Source of the DNA: Eutypa lata
Lineage: Eukaryota > Ascomycota > Sordariomycetes > Xylariales > Diatrypaceae
Assembly (NCBI GenBank): GCA_022661535.1
Contig: JAKULF010000010.1
Location: 2,666,001 to 2,730,000 of the forward strand
Reading direction: 5' to 3'
Length of the DNA stretch: 64,000 bases
Position numbers and translations under genes: made by a program
Part shown: positions 12,106-27,185 of the stretch, piece by piece
Layout of the letters: each line of letters begins with the position of its first letter
Numbering within the stretch: the first letter of the stretch is position 1
Notes under the pieces: model-generated
Databases searched by the model: none
Seen by the model: only the letters and a program-made list of their open reading frames with translations
What the model was told of the DNA's origin: nothing

Positions 12106-12965
12106 TTACCAAGGGCTAATCCCATAGGCGCCGTGCATCTTTCCCTCTTGGCCATCCTTCTCCCCCCTAACCACGCCAGCAATGACCTTAGCCCCGACCT
12201 CGGGGCCCGGGACGCCCTTCCGGCGCGCGAGCTCGCGAGTCTCCTCACCCCCAATGAAATTCGTCGCATTAGGGCCAGGGTCAGCCGTGAACACCCTCAG
12301 CGTGCCTCCCTCGTGTACTCCGTACCGCTTCCAATACTCGAGCATCAGCATGTTCAGCGCAGCCTTCGAGACGCGGTACTCCAGGGGGCTTGCGCCCGTG
12401 ACGGCCTTGTAGTAGCGGCTCTGCGGGTCGCCGGACCCCGCCAGCGAGCCCATGGAGCTCCCCACGAACACCAGCCGCGCGCCCTCGGACTTCAGGAGCA
12501 GCGGCAGGAAGGCCTCCGTCGCGGTCGCGGCCCCGAACAGGTTCGTCTCGAGCGTCACCCGCAGGTTCTCCACCACGCCCGGCACCTGCGACAGGATACC
12601 CGCGTTGTTGACGAGGACGTCTAGCCGCCCGAACTCCCTCTCCACGGAAGCCGCGGCGTCAGCAGCTTGTGCGGCTGACGTCACGTCTAGGAGCACCGGG
12701 GACGCAGTACCTGTAACGTTGGGCAGCAGTTTTCGGAGTTCGGCGGCCGCCGTCTCGCCTTTCGCGAGGTCCCGGCACCCGATTAGGATGTGGTATTGCT
12801 TGTTATTGGGCCCGTGGGACTGCAGCAGGGCCTTGGCAGTCTCGAAACCGAGACCTTGGTTTGCCCCTACATGGTTCCACGTGTTAGTGGTGTTCTGCCT
12901 ACTTGTGTCTTGTGGTTGAAGAGAGGCTTGCCAGTGATGAGGCAGATTATTTTGTCGTTTGCCAT
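12106..12965 (-). CDS. Short-chain dehydrogenase/reductase (carbonyl reductase-like) with a GC-AG intron
   Basis: NAD(P)-dependent oxidoreductase of 264 residues. Exons are 12965-12932 and 12866-12106. Exon 1 ends in ACTG and exon 2 begins GGGCAAAC; joining them recreates the cofactor loop TGANQGLG. The intron (12867-12931, 65 bases) begins GCAAGC and ends TAG, so it is a GC-AG intron; no GT donor nearby gives an open frame with that loop. Further marks are CRD after the second strand, NNAG, the catalytic Ser in VFVGSSMGS, and the Tyr-Lys pair in EYRVSKAALN. The tail FTADPGPNATNF resembles the usual PG motif after the active site. The gene stands alone between two gene-poor stretches. The substrate cannot be predicted. 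Confidence 0.9.
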
Positions 12966-13958
12966 TATGTCGATTTGTTTCTAAAACGTACTCTTGCCGT
13001 TGACGCTGAACTGAACAAACCTCAACTTGTAAAGGATACTAGAAAATCGAGGATTCTTTATACCTGAACTCCTGTTACACAACGTTGCGCCGCAAAGCTC
13101 AGGACATAACAACTATCCTACTTTAACCAATAGATACCAAGTAAAGGGGTATAACTCCGTCACGGGGCGGAGTTAAGGGAGTGGTCCACTGTGGATCCCG
13201 GGTTTAGCTCGCAAACTCCAGGTATGGCCTGGAAGAGACCACATCATGATGATGTTCTAGTGGGGGACATTACGAAGATTCAAGATTTGGGTGTTGTTAG
13301 GAAGGTGGTTCGGTTTATCAATGGGGTCAATGAAAGTTGATGCCCTCGGCCCCGGGAGAGTCAGGGCGTTAATCACCCCGTCTTTCGGCTCCTAGGCTGA
13401 TCTTATTTCGGCACTGCGTATTCAAAACGACTTCACTCTTTATACCCTGCTCATGATGTTCATCTCATGATATAAAAGAAACTTATAATGAATGTAGTCA
13501 GCTTACAACAATGCTGTTAGCGGCTCTACGGTCATTCGTATAGGGAGGATCCGAGCAGAGATCTGCAAGTATGAACAGCGTCGTCTTCCCAGAAATGCAT
13601 AACGAACATCATAGGGCTATAAACTTGATAACAGATTCTTCTTGCTATAAAGATGGTATATATGAAAAAGACTTCCGCCCTATTTAAGAAGAAAAAATGC
13701 AGTATATAGTATGCCAGGAAGGCCGAGATGTTGTTGTTTTTCATACAAACCGCCAGGGGTATATTTTGATGTTCATCCAAACCAGCCCTTCCTTTCCTTT
13801 TGCATATCCAACCACCACTTTCCATGCCCTTTGAATGCCCATTTCCAATCCGAGATTACTTTACAAAGCATGCCCATCCGGAACCAATTGCAGATGCGCA
13901 CCATGAAACACCTCCACCCTTCCCTTTTTTTAAATTTCTTATACAGATGAGACTCATT
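12966..13958. other. Intergenic region
   Basis: About 1 kb between the start of the dehydrogenase gene and the stop of the large fusion gene, both on the minus strand. The left part is presumed promoter of the dehydrogenase. I found no conserved coding sequence. Confidence 0.5.
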
Positions 13959-16900
13959 TTAATACAACAACGCACCGGAGTTGACCAAGTGGGTGAACCT
14001 GTCGTCGGGTTCCTCGAAGCGGTATTTCTCGCCCCTCACGACGCGATCAACCTCCTCCCTGACGAAAGGGTAGACGTCCTTCCAGGCGTTCCGGCCCATC
14101 CAGCAGTCGAGGTGGCCGTAGCCGGGGACGACGCGGCGGCGGTACTTGACCCCGTCGTCGCGGCACGTGCCGAAGGCGTCGGTGAGGGCCTCGTAGGTGT
14201 CGAGGGTGCTCTGGGGGCTGAGGACGGCGTTGTCGCGGCCGCAGAAGAGCAGGAAGGGGACGTCCTTGAGGCGGCGGACGTTCTCCTTGGTGTCGAGGCG
14301 CTCGAACAGCGGGCCGTTGGTCATGACGCCGCCCTCGGCCCCCTGCTTCATGAGCAGGTGCAGCAGGGTCATGTTGACGCCGCCGAAGAAGCGGTCGATC
14401 TGGCGGTGCGTGGCCTCGTTGAGGTTGCGGTGGTTCCAGCACCGCCCGAAGACGAGCGTGCACCGGTGGCAGCTCGCGTTGTTGCAGATCTCGCGGCGCT
14501 CGTCGGGCAGGAGGCGCAGCAGCTCGTTGAGCGCCTTCTGCACGTAGCTGTCGTCGGGCCCCGTGCTGCAGCTGAACCACGGCCCCGCCAGCAGCTTGTA
14601 CACGCGGTCGAGCGGCGCCGGCGCCGCCATGATCTTGATCATGTTCAGCGTGTTCCACACCGGGTTCATGAACACCTGGCTGCACGTCACCCCGCTGATC
14701 CAGCCCGCCGGGATCGTGCCGTCCAGCAGGCCCGCCGAGAACGCCACGCTGCCCATGCAGTGCGCGATCGCGTAGACCTTGCGCTGCCCGTAGTGCGCGC
14801 GGATGTACTCGAGGGAGGCCTTGAGGTCCAGCCGCGCATCGTGCGTCGTCCAGCTGTTCTGCGCTGCCATGAGAATGCCGATGCGGTGGACCGGGATGAA
14901 GACGCGGTAGCCCGCTCTCCGGAAGTAGTTGACCGCGTTGTAACGAATGGTCGGCAGTGCGTATATCTGATGGTCTACTGACGCACCCGGAATCATGAAT
15001 AGATTCTTGGGCTCGATCGTAGTATTCGTGGGCTCCCACATGTGTAGTTTGGTCACTACACCGTCTACGGCATGGATTGCGCAGGAGTGAGTGGGAGGTG
15101 TATCATTCATGAAGTCAGTAGGGACGTGGCTAGGGTACTGTAGAGGCGTGAAAGGAGCCAGTAGAAGCGACATGGACCTTCGTGTGAAGAACGTGAAGAA
15201 TTTGCTCGCGCTAACCAGCTTCTTCAGCATGCTGCTACCGGTGGCTGTCAATGTTAAGACCTCCGAGAGGAAGTCCTTCGCCGTTATTCCCATTATGCCC
15301 TTTGCGACAATCTTGCCTGTGAGGCCTTGTTCGTCCGCTTCTGGGTCTCTCTTCCATTCTGGAAGACTCTCGGTGATGGTGACGTAGAGCGTGGTCGTTG
15401 ACTTCCAGTATTCAATTGGGGCGAGGGCGACAGACGAATCGACCACCTTATAGCCATGGAAGTGAAGCCGCCTCCCATTGATACCAGTCATCTCAAAGTC
15501 ATAGGTAAGGTTTCGGGTTCCGGGAGCCTTGTGGTCCTTCAGAAACAAGTTGAAGTCGCCGCGATGGACCATAAAGGGAGATCCCGGGATAGCTGGACAG
15601 ATAAAGGTACCTGTAAGCATAGCTCGATGACTTGGGTCGTTCACGATCGATCTAGTGTTGAAAGACTGGACGCTAAGGAAGAAACGTGCAGTTTCACAGA
15701 GGTTCTTCGCAGTCCTGGCAGCCAGCTCATACACTTCAGCATTATCCCTTACCAGGTTGGTATCATGATGGATGAATCCAGACATGACTTCCGTGAACCC
15801 AAAGCCGCCATCATTCATGCGTTGAGCGGACGTCATCGCGTTTTTGGCATGGTAGATGCTGGCATTTTCCGCTTTCTCTTCAAGTTCATCGTACATCCGT
15901 CGTCCGCGGGGGTGGGGATGCTGAGGGGAACCGAGGAGATTAAGGATGCTGTTCTTTTCTTTACTAATTGTCAACTTCTGCTTCTGGGCAAAGAGGTCTA
16001 CAGCCCGCTCGGCTAAGGCTGTAATGGTGGCTAGTGGGTTAGCACCCAGAGCAGTTGGGATGAGAGCGGCATCTGTGACAATAAGTCCAGGATGGGTCTC
16101 TTCCCCTAACCCCGTAAAGACCTCGCCGGCATGGTTGGTGACACCGGTGTAACCAGTACCGTCCCGAGCCATGCAAGCACCACTATTCCACGTCAGAAAT
16201 TAGGTACCTTAAGACATACTGACACCGGCATATGCTTACCCAATTGGATGGACCGTAATTTGCTGTTCCCCCAATAGAGAATACCAGGGGTTTGGAATGA
16301 ACGTTCCACCAACAGCTCTCGTAGCTTGCTCCAGTTTATGATGCAACTCCCGAACGTGATCGCTTCGGCCGACACCAATGAACTCAAGAACAGGGTTATC
16401 ATCTTTAAGCGTCAATATCGCTTGGTTGGCTGTGAATATGGTCAGTTAAGAACCTGGTTTAATGTCAAGTACTGGGACTTACCATCATGGGACATAATGA
16501 GGTAGACCTGGGTCTTCTCAATGGCACCTTTCCTAAACCATGGGCCTAGGAAGAGAGTGCCTGCTCGAGCAAGGTTTGCCTTAAGTTTATCAATAGTAGT
16601 ATCATCTTTTGGTCCTACGGCACCTGGCAAACATTCGAGCACTGCCTGCATAAAAGGTGCAAGGGCTTTCGGGATGGTGCCCTCCTCGATCACGTAGCCA
16701 TCCTCGGGGTTTTGATGACCGCCCCTATTATCAATGATGCCAGTGATGCATGGACCAATGGGATGGTATGGCGAAGGGAACGATCTCCCAATGGCGTTCA
16801 CCTCGTGATCCGTATTGTACCTGAGGACGTTAGAAAATAAGGTCGAAAAGGTCATATAAGAACCACATACCCAAACGCCAAGATATCACCATTGCCGCTC

Positions 16901-18316
16901 ATATTCTGCCCAACCTGGGGGCTCATTTTGAGGCCCATTTGTCGGCTCCTGAGGAGGATTTCTGTCGTCCCGATGGAACCGGCGCCGAGGAACACGGCTT
17001 TCTTCGCGTGCACCCACATCAGGTCACCATGTAGGTTGGCTTTGAAATGGCCTCGATTTCTGCCATGCCATGCGAAATATACTATGTATCCTTCTCGATC
17101 TGGCGCCTTCGCAATGTATCGCACCTCGGATTCGCAGAAGATCTCGGCGCCCCAGTTCCATGCATCTGCGACGTATGTAACGAGGGTCGTGTTCTTGGAG
17201 CCGTCATTCAAGCCCGTGGCATCTTGCCCGGTAAGTGCCGACGCCGACATCTCAACGCCACAGTTGTTCGGGCCATTTACGAACCGTGTGGTTTGCAAGA
17301 CTCGTCTAAACTTGTCGCGCATGTTCAAGGATTCCGATTGCTTCTTGAGGAGATCCAGTTTCGGTAATCTTGGCCAGTCCTCGGGATATGCCGTTGGCTC
17401 TAAGACATCCCTCACCTTCTCATAATCTAACAACATGTCAATGGTCTTTGCGCTTTAACATCATAGGATCGGCTAGCCGGAAAGTCGGCGTAGCCTATCA
17501 AGAAAGAACAACGTACATTGCTCCAAGGCTCCTGTGTTCTCTCGGATTTCTTTCGGCCAGGCTTCAAGGGCGAGCGTATCTTTATCCGCTTCTAAGTAGA
17601 CATTGGCGTTTATCAAGCTGGTACCACCGAGCCCTAGAGAGAAGGGTGTTAGTGCGAGACGAAAACACGGAAATGCGTGACAACTAACCGTTACAGACGA
17701 TGGCATTCTGACCGTTTCCGAAGATCATATGGTACATGCCGGTTGGGTCACCGCCCTTGACAAGCTTTGATGGTAGCCACCTGGGGGCGAACTCTCCGGA
17801 GTAATGGACTTGCTCCAGGGCTTCGCCAGCGTCATCCGGATACTCACCCGGCCATCGCTCCTTGCCGCGCTCCAGGACGCAAACCGATTCACCCGCGCGA
17901 GCCATCCGGGATGCGGCAACACCACCACCGTAGCCGGAACCGATGACGATGCAGTCGTACGAGCCTCGCATGAGCTCGACCGGCTTGGAGAGTTGTGGGA
18001 AAGAGGCCGACTTGGGATCGTCGCCCCAGGTCCGTATCCGCGCATAGGCACGCGATCTTGGTCCGCCAGCATCCTCTTCATGCATACCAAAGGTGGGGAT
18101 GCGATGGGATGTCGGGTGTGGGTGGGAATTCGAGTCGTCGCCATTGGATGTACCATTCGACGCCCCATTTACCGGGCCATCAGTGAAGCCTTCGAGTGAC
18201 CCGGTAGATGAGCTCCCGGCGCTGCCCCTACGGTTATGGCCGTTCACCGGAAATGTGGCGGAACCCCTCATCGCGCTGGGTTTGAGAAAGGCGTCGTCGA
18301 CCGTAGCTGAAGGCAT
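13959..18316 (-). CDS. Fusion protein: GMC (cholesterol oxidase-like) flavin oxidoreductase plus alpha/beta hydrolase
   Basis: Predicted 1350 residues from six exons: 18316-17689, 17633-17517, 17426-16871, 16820-16483, 16429-16240 and 16182-13959. All five introns are GT-AG and phase-consistent. Residues 1-110 are a Ser/Gly/Asn-rich low-complexity head. The FAD site GSGYGGG is at about 126-132, LGGTSLINANVY follows exon junction 1, GAGSIGTTEILL is in exon 3, and the GMC C-terminal signature HPIGGACM spans the last junction, with DAALIPTALGANPLATI after it. From about residue 950 an alpha/beta hydrolase follows: a nucleophile-elbow sequence AIAHCMGS (Cys about 1085), FCGRDNAVLSP as the acid loop and GYGHLDCW with the final His. 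The hydrolase elbow has Cys where Ser is usual. Sterol or steroid-ester metabolism is an inference from the cholesterol-oxidase-like half. No signal peptide is seen. Codon use in the last exon is strikingly GC-rich. Confidence 0.9.
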
Positions 18317-21300
18317 GGCGCTAATAGGTCAAAACCTAAACAGATATATTATATTAGGATACTCCCGCAGCGACCCTTTGGGCTATTGTATGGCCCAATC
18401 CTATAGAGGGCAACAGAGGTCAAGTGTCACGGAGTATGAAACTAGGTTGTGATACTAAGACACCGAAGTATTTCAATAGAAATTTGGATAAATTGATTTC
18501 CAGAGAATATGGGTCTGGATGCCGGGGTGTAGGATCATGTCTTGCATTGCAGGGGGGACTATTGCCTCTTACATATACTTGACATAATATCTCCCAAGAC
18601 CCGTTGGCAACGAAGATCCAACCTATAAATACAGTTACAACTTGTACTCCATGTATGTATGATATATGAGGGAGGGTAGGCCAGCCCTGAGTAACGAATG
18701 AGGCGTTCTCGGTTCAGCAGAGCGAAAAAAAAAAAAGCCTCCCCTCCTCCTCGAGTGGGAGCCTTTACGCCGTGCAGGGCCTCGGTGGTGCTGAAGCTGG
18801 GCTGAGAATTTAGTAGCAATGATCACCGTCGATGTTTCTCTCTCTAAACCCAAAGCATCACCCTTGCAGCCGCCAACCCCGTTGCGGATCGCTACCATTG
18901 GGCGGTAGACGCTTTCAACTAAACTCCATCCGGATATGCACAAATCAGATAATTCAGCAATTCTGACAGCCCATGCAGAGACGGGTGAAACTAACCCAAG
19001 GCGCCACAGAACCCGTCTCTACTAGCGTGAGTACGAAGTATCATTGGATCTATCACCGGGTCGCTGGAGCATAGTCAATTTGCGTAGCTATCTTCAGCGG
19101 GGCTGAAAGCGCACTTGCAGACGACCCCGATCTATTCTTACATACATACCAGCATACATATCGTTAACATGTCTAAAAGCGTCGTTACATCGGCTACGCT
19201 GACCGAGCTATAATATGCGTATAACATATTCTCTCTATAGTGTCTGATCTCCACTCGAACTCCCGTTGAAGGAACAAGAAGGTTGTTCATCCTGCCATGT
19301 GTGCTATACTTACCTAGGTAGTTAGTAAGCTCGGAACTATGGCTACACAGATAAAGAGATACACAGGTAGACTCGGAAAACGCATACGTAGACTTTAGTG
19401 ACTATGTGTTACAAGATCCAATTGACATACGGGTATTGCCGTTTTTAAATCTTACCAAAGAACAGTCAGAAGCCAACTTGAAGATATTCCTTGAAAACGG
19501 GCCGCAATGATTTTGGGGCCATGCAAGGGAGGAGTAGCGAGGAGCAGGGGGATCAACTATTGTGCATTCCAAATTGCATATTGACGGCAGCCGGGTTAGT
19601 ACCAGATGTTTGTTATAACTTCGTGCCTGTGCTATTCCTGATTGGCTGCTGAACGACACCAATTGGAATGACCAGATTCTAGTATTCCCGATTGAGCTAT
19701 ACATATATCATTATGCATTCATTACTTCCTATCTATTTGCCTCAACATAAGCCGCGTCACAGCATATGCTCAACTATCAGACTGACGATTAAAAGAGCGC
19801 GATGGTTATTATTAGGAACTCTACTACATAGTTACACCGAGATATATCATAATTATTCCCGACCACGAGGAGGTGCCGGATCTCATAGAATACAGGAACG
19901 CAACTCCGGTTGGTCCGCAGCACGCAGTACGATAATAGATAGTTATATGTAACTACATACCTAGCACGAACGGTACAGCAGCACAACATTCACGTGCATG
20001 CCAAGTAGGTAGGTAATTAATAACTACTGGTCTAGGGGGCATTCGCCATCCCAAAGTGTCGGTTTACTTATTCAGGGGCTAGTGATATTTTACGGCTTAC
20101 AGCCGGGGATACATCAGCAGGGATTACTATTTTAGTAAACGTAGCGTAGCTTGTAAGGCTGAGCTGAGTGAGAAAGTCGGGGGGCGATCGAGACATCTCC
20201 AACTTAAGTTAGAACCTGGGGGGGGGGGAGGGGGTCTTCTGATGGGCATGGCAACCCCCGCCGGTCGGCGCACGGCTCTTCAACTTGTGGGACGATATCA
20301 GAAGCCACTCGGGTAATAAACGAAAAGCTATGAAACAAAACAAAGTCTAGAGGCTCTAGTTAGAACTCTAGAAGTCGGGTAGAAACAATCAACAATGTAG
20401 CCAAATCTACAGTATGAAGAACCTTTTTGCAAGTCGTCTACTTTTACTTAGACAGTCCTCCCCTCCCTCGCCAACCCCTTTTTTCCAATGTAGCAGTAGG
20501 CGTGTCTTGTTCGTTATATCTCGATCTCGCATGGTCGGCACAGTCGGAATAGCGCGCCATCATACATACGCACATGTAGAAATGCCGTGTAGCCTTGTGT
20601 ATCGTAGCAATGCCATGCAGTTCACCGCCCCCCTCCTGGCTTGCGATGCTGTGTATTATGTGCCATATCTCCCAATCGCGTTCTGTTCCGACCGAATAAA
20701 AAGGGGAAATGGGTTTTCTTTACTACAACAAACAAGCGACATATCGCCGAGGCTCGAGACGTATATGATACAATGGGGTTGCACAGGGTCGATCCTCTTC
20801 TGTCATACCTACATAAATGCCACCACATTTCCATCTTAATTTTTACTATGCAGCTATGGTAATGCAGATATTATCCAGAATCCCACCTCGGTTCTAGCTA
20901 CTACATACATACCTAGGTAGCCATCGTTTATTCACTACTACGTAGGCACGGTAGCCCCACTAGCTCCCTCCCTCATCGAACCCCCAATTAATGTACATAG
21001 CCCCGAGTCGCTGCCAGACGTCACTCCCGTATTTATACCAATTGGCGAAGGATCACCTTGCATAGTGACGTCGTCCTGAGCCCGTTCAGCCAAGCTATTG
21101 GCCAGATCTTTAGGATTGAGGCGTTGCTGTTTCCCTCCTCTACAACCAATCCTCTGACTATAGATAACAACGTCTCTGTAGAAGACGGTTCAGGAGTCGT
21201 GGGAATAACGCCAAGGAGGGTAACAAGGCTCCGGGCAGTTCGGGTATGGTGTCATACAATGAGGATCGTGGGGTCCCCTGCAACAACGGGCTCCAGGCCC

Positions 21301-22190
21301 CAACCAACGGGGCATGCGCTTAGCCATGTAGGTACATAAGCACTTAGTTAGCCCATGGATTCAGCTGCCACATGGTTCCTTCGGGACAAAGCTACGGCTC
21401 CCTTGCCTAGAGAAAGACGGGCCAATCATGGTCTCTGACTCGACCCGACGAAATGAAATAATTCTAGCCTCATTATACAGCTAAAGCCCGACAAGTCGAA
21501 TACGAGGTGAGCAACGAACGGCCCCGAACATTCACTTCGCTCTCATGATAGGTGGCCGGATGGTGGTTCTTCGGGGCATTTTCGTTTCAGGTCTCTAAAT
21601 TTAACGTTTCGTTCACATGGAATGAATACCAAGATGATCACCGGGGGAGGGAAGACTACCTAGATAATATTTTCCCCACAGGGTCGCAATCAAGCCGTTG
21701 TAATGTTTCAAGTCTGGTATAGATAGAATCCTTTTTCCGTTGGATGGAAATATCACCGTAGCATTGCGCCCAATGTGGGATGCGCATTCTTTCAGTATCT
21801 AAAGTAAGGCATTCTCGCGGGCAGAACAGACTCGACTTTCTATTTACGTATCCTTCGTAAAATCCGCCAGCGCCTTCAAAGAAGAAGAAAACCCCTGGTA
21901 TCTAACTGAATAATCCTACATACACATAACTCTCCGCCCCCTACTCCCTCCTTGTGATGAGAAGGATGGAGATGCTCGGCGTCCTCTTTTTTTTTGTCCC
22001 CCCTCGCCCCGCCCTTACCCCGTTTTCCCGCTTATAGGAGGGTTAAAGAAAAGAAAAAGAGGCTAGGATAGTAGTAGTAGCAGTAGTAGTAAGCCCGCCT
22101 TGTGATCGATCTGATTTTCCTTGGTGCTATGGGTGGTCGTGTGTGTGCGTGAGTTTGTACTCTACGTCACATCCTCATAGGTACCATCGC
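18317..22190. other. Gene-poor region
   Basis: About 3.9 kb between the start of the GMC fusion and the 3' end of glutamate dehydrogenase. It holds an A12 run near 18724, a G-rich run near 20218-20235, a GTA/AGT triplet tract near 22070-22091 and many TACCTAGGTAG-like motifs. Small open frames show no family motif, and I see no convincing gene. Confidence 0.5.
22070..22091. repeat. AGT trinucleotide repeat
   Basis: TAGTAGTAGTAGCAGTAGTAGTA tract downstream of the glutamate dehydrogenase stop codon, probably in or just past its 3' untranslated region. Confidence 0.8.
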
Positions 22191-24310
<2,120 letters not shown>

Positions 24311-27185
24311 GGTTTCGTCGGTATATATATAGGTATATGTGTTGTGTGTATATGTTTGGCTAACCAAGCTGAGGTTGGGGGTATCTTAAGTTGAATTGGT
24401 TCAAATCGTATACGCGTAAGGACGCGGAATCAGAGATGTATATCGTCAATGACTCGTAGAGGTTTCAATGGCCGTAGGCTTGTGGTGGACAGTTGGGTAT
24501 AGTAATGACCAAGAATTAGAGAGGGAGAGGGGGAGAGCAAGACGAATAGGTCGAGGTGAACGAGGTCATTATATATTATAGTCTAGTCATCAGACGGACA
24601 GACAAACATACAAACATGCTTTCTCGAAGACTAACTACATCATCCCGCCGTCTTCGGCCTGCCGTCTAAGCAAACTATATTACAAACAACCTTAGCCACT
24701 GCCTAGGCATCCCAGTATGAGAGTACTATTCACCAACTCACCTCCACCCATACAACTAGGAGAACACACACAGAGAGATACACACACCTTACCAGTAGGT
24801 ATGTAGGCATGTAGTTAGTAGCCTGGTCGAGAGTGGGGGGTGGGGGGGACCCTGACCCTAATTCATGAAGCAACCTCGCCGAATAATTATCAGATCTATA
24901 TGCGCCTCAGTTTTTGTCACCCGGCAGCCTCTTTCTTATTTTTTTTTTCTCTCTTCGTCGTACCCCCCCGATGGCTGACATCACGCGATCCCACCCCCCA
25001 TTGGGCATTGCGGTATTTCTTTGTTCAAATCATTCCATTGAGCTGTGTCCGTTATTAGTGTTGTATGTGATGATGGCCAGCAGTATATGAAGTCATAGAA
25101 GGCTATATGTCCACTTTATGCCTCAAATAATCCTTAATTGTTTTTTCCGTTCCCCTTCTCGCCCTGCCATTCGTCTGTAGCATGTGTTGATAGTAAATGT
25201 CATAGGAAAATCCTAGCCAATCCAAATGCAACATCAAAAGAAACCCTGGCTCGCCCCGGCCCTGCCCAGCCTGCAACATAAGAATTTACGGACTATGTAG
25301 CGCCGACGATCTTGCATTAGAACTAGGACTAAAAGCTTATAGTTATGTAATGACATCTGGAGTTAGCCTCGAATTTCACCACTAGCCGATGACCTTGCGA
25401 ATAAACATATGTAGTATACATAGGTAGGTAGTATAAGTTTCACCGTCACTATTTTGCGTATCGGTTGTGCGGTGCGTCGTCTATACGCCGTGATCGTGGA
25501 GAAGGGCGCCAACAGCTAATAGTAGAAGCCAAGTATTTCATAAAGAGCATCTCATGGTATTGCTGCTGCCCAGACGGGCTTATTAGGATAGCGAAGACGG
25601 AGTTGCTTCCCTATGCTACTATGCTACCTAGGGCGTCAAATCCCACACATGCCATACGGGTGAAATCGGGTAGCCATTAGAAGCGCTGGTGACAAATTCC
25701 AAAACGTTGCTCGTGGGGATTTCTTTTCTACCTACCTACCTCAGTCAGCGCCGAATTCGCCCGCGTACCAGAACAGCCAGCCAGCGGCGTAGAAATGCTA
25801 GACTCATACGTATATATGAGTGAACGGTCACTGCATATCTTGAGTACCTAGCTAGCCATCGGTATAGTATACATGTAGAGTAGATAACTCATGGCACATA
25901 CATACATAGCCTACAACGTATATAATATAAAATATTAACGAAATACTAGAAGAAAAGATCACACCTACCATGTGTTTGTATGTATGTACATACCAAGCTT
26001 TCGCTAAACGCTCGTTAATGTTCGAACCCTGCCCACACCTAGGTATGTATTGTACATCCACCACACTACTAAACTACTAGCATTAGTGTGAATGTAGGTC
26101 AATACGTGCAGTTCCGTCTATACCGTAGCTCACATTAGCTGAATTTCTTATCGACGGGCTCTGATTCGCCGTCCCAATTACTCGGACACCAAACTTTCAT
26201 GTCAGAGGTAACAACAGTGCAGGGTGAGAAGAAAAAAGGTCAGGGAAAAAAAGGAGACCCCGCGGTCAATGGAGTCTCGCCTCGTGCTTTGCAGGGTTTA
26301 GATAGGGGACATCGTTCTGCCCCGATGCCCGCCGCTAACGGAGAGTCGGCCAAGCCTACCTAGGTATGCGTGTATGTATGTAGTATGTAGCTACAGCTTA
26401 CCTAGAGGCTATCTAGGTAGGTTTCTAAGGTTCTTACACACCACACAGACTTCACTATTTGCTGCTCCCACATACCGCAAACGTCACATGTGAGGGCTTT
26501 CTTTTTTTCTTTCTTTTCTTGGACCCTGGTTTTTTTTCTTCTTCAGCCTACTTTTCTTAAATCAGATTCCCAACTCCCACTGCGATGGCGGAGGGTTACA
26601 TAGCCCCATGGTGGTGTAACAAGAGATAACCCGCCGCGTGGGAGAGCGGCGGAAGTCACCGCGGGACCGACGCCCAATTCCAATTTACTAACCCTACCTT
26701 GCCTACCTTACCTACCCAGACCTACATCATATGAACAGACAGCAGGAGGATAGTCTGCCCATCATCCGGCGTCGCCCTGTTCTGGGGCCATTCAATAGAC
26801 TCGGACCGTCTCGCTGAGCTCGATGTGCGGTTTCGGCGTAGGGCATCATCTTCCGTTACCGGACTCTTTTTTTTTTCTTCTCGAGATGTTGTTGGCACGC
26901 GAACTCGAATACGTCTGCGATCTTCCTATTGCAAATCACTTCGCTTCCCTGTGATGAGGCATACTTTTTTTCATTTGAATTATTGAACTGCATACTGTCT
27001 TTCCCTGACGTCCCTCTTTTGCGCGAATAAGGCCTGCCTGCTGTAATTTTCCCTATCTCTAAAAGAAAAACCAATACAACCTCATAATTCCAATATCAAT
27101 TGACCCCGTACTCCGTGCCTTGATGCAGACCCCCTAACTTAGCCATATGACCGAGCCCCAATCGCACGATGGACAGCCCAGATCA
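24311..27185. other. Intergenic region
   Basis: About 2.9 kb upstream of glutamate dehydrogenase and downstream of the polymerase gene. The part near 24311-24800 is the presumed promoter, with CA/GT and GA-rich tracts. Elsewhere there are GTAGGTAGGTAG (25420-25432), ACCTACCTACC (25729-25741) and a TACCTAGGTATG..CTAGGTAGG block (26355-26425), plus T-rich runs. I see no gene. Confidence 0.5.

Noticed and set aside
13800..14981. Plus-strand open frame of 393 codons
   Set aside because: Antisense to the GC-rich last exon of the GMC-hydrolase fusion; Val/Ala/Asp/Arg-rich with no motif, as expected of a GC3-driven shadow frame.
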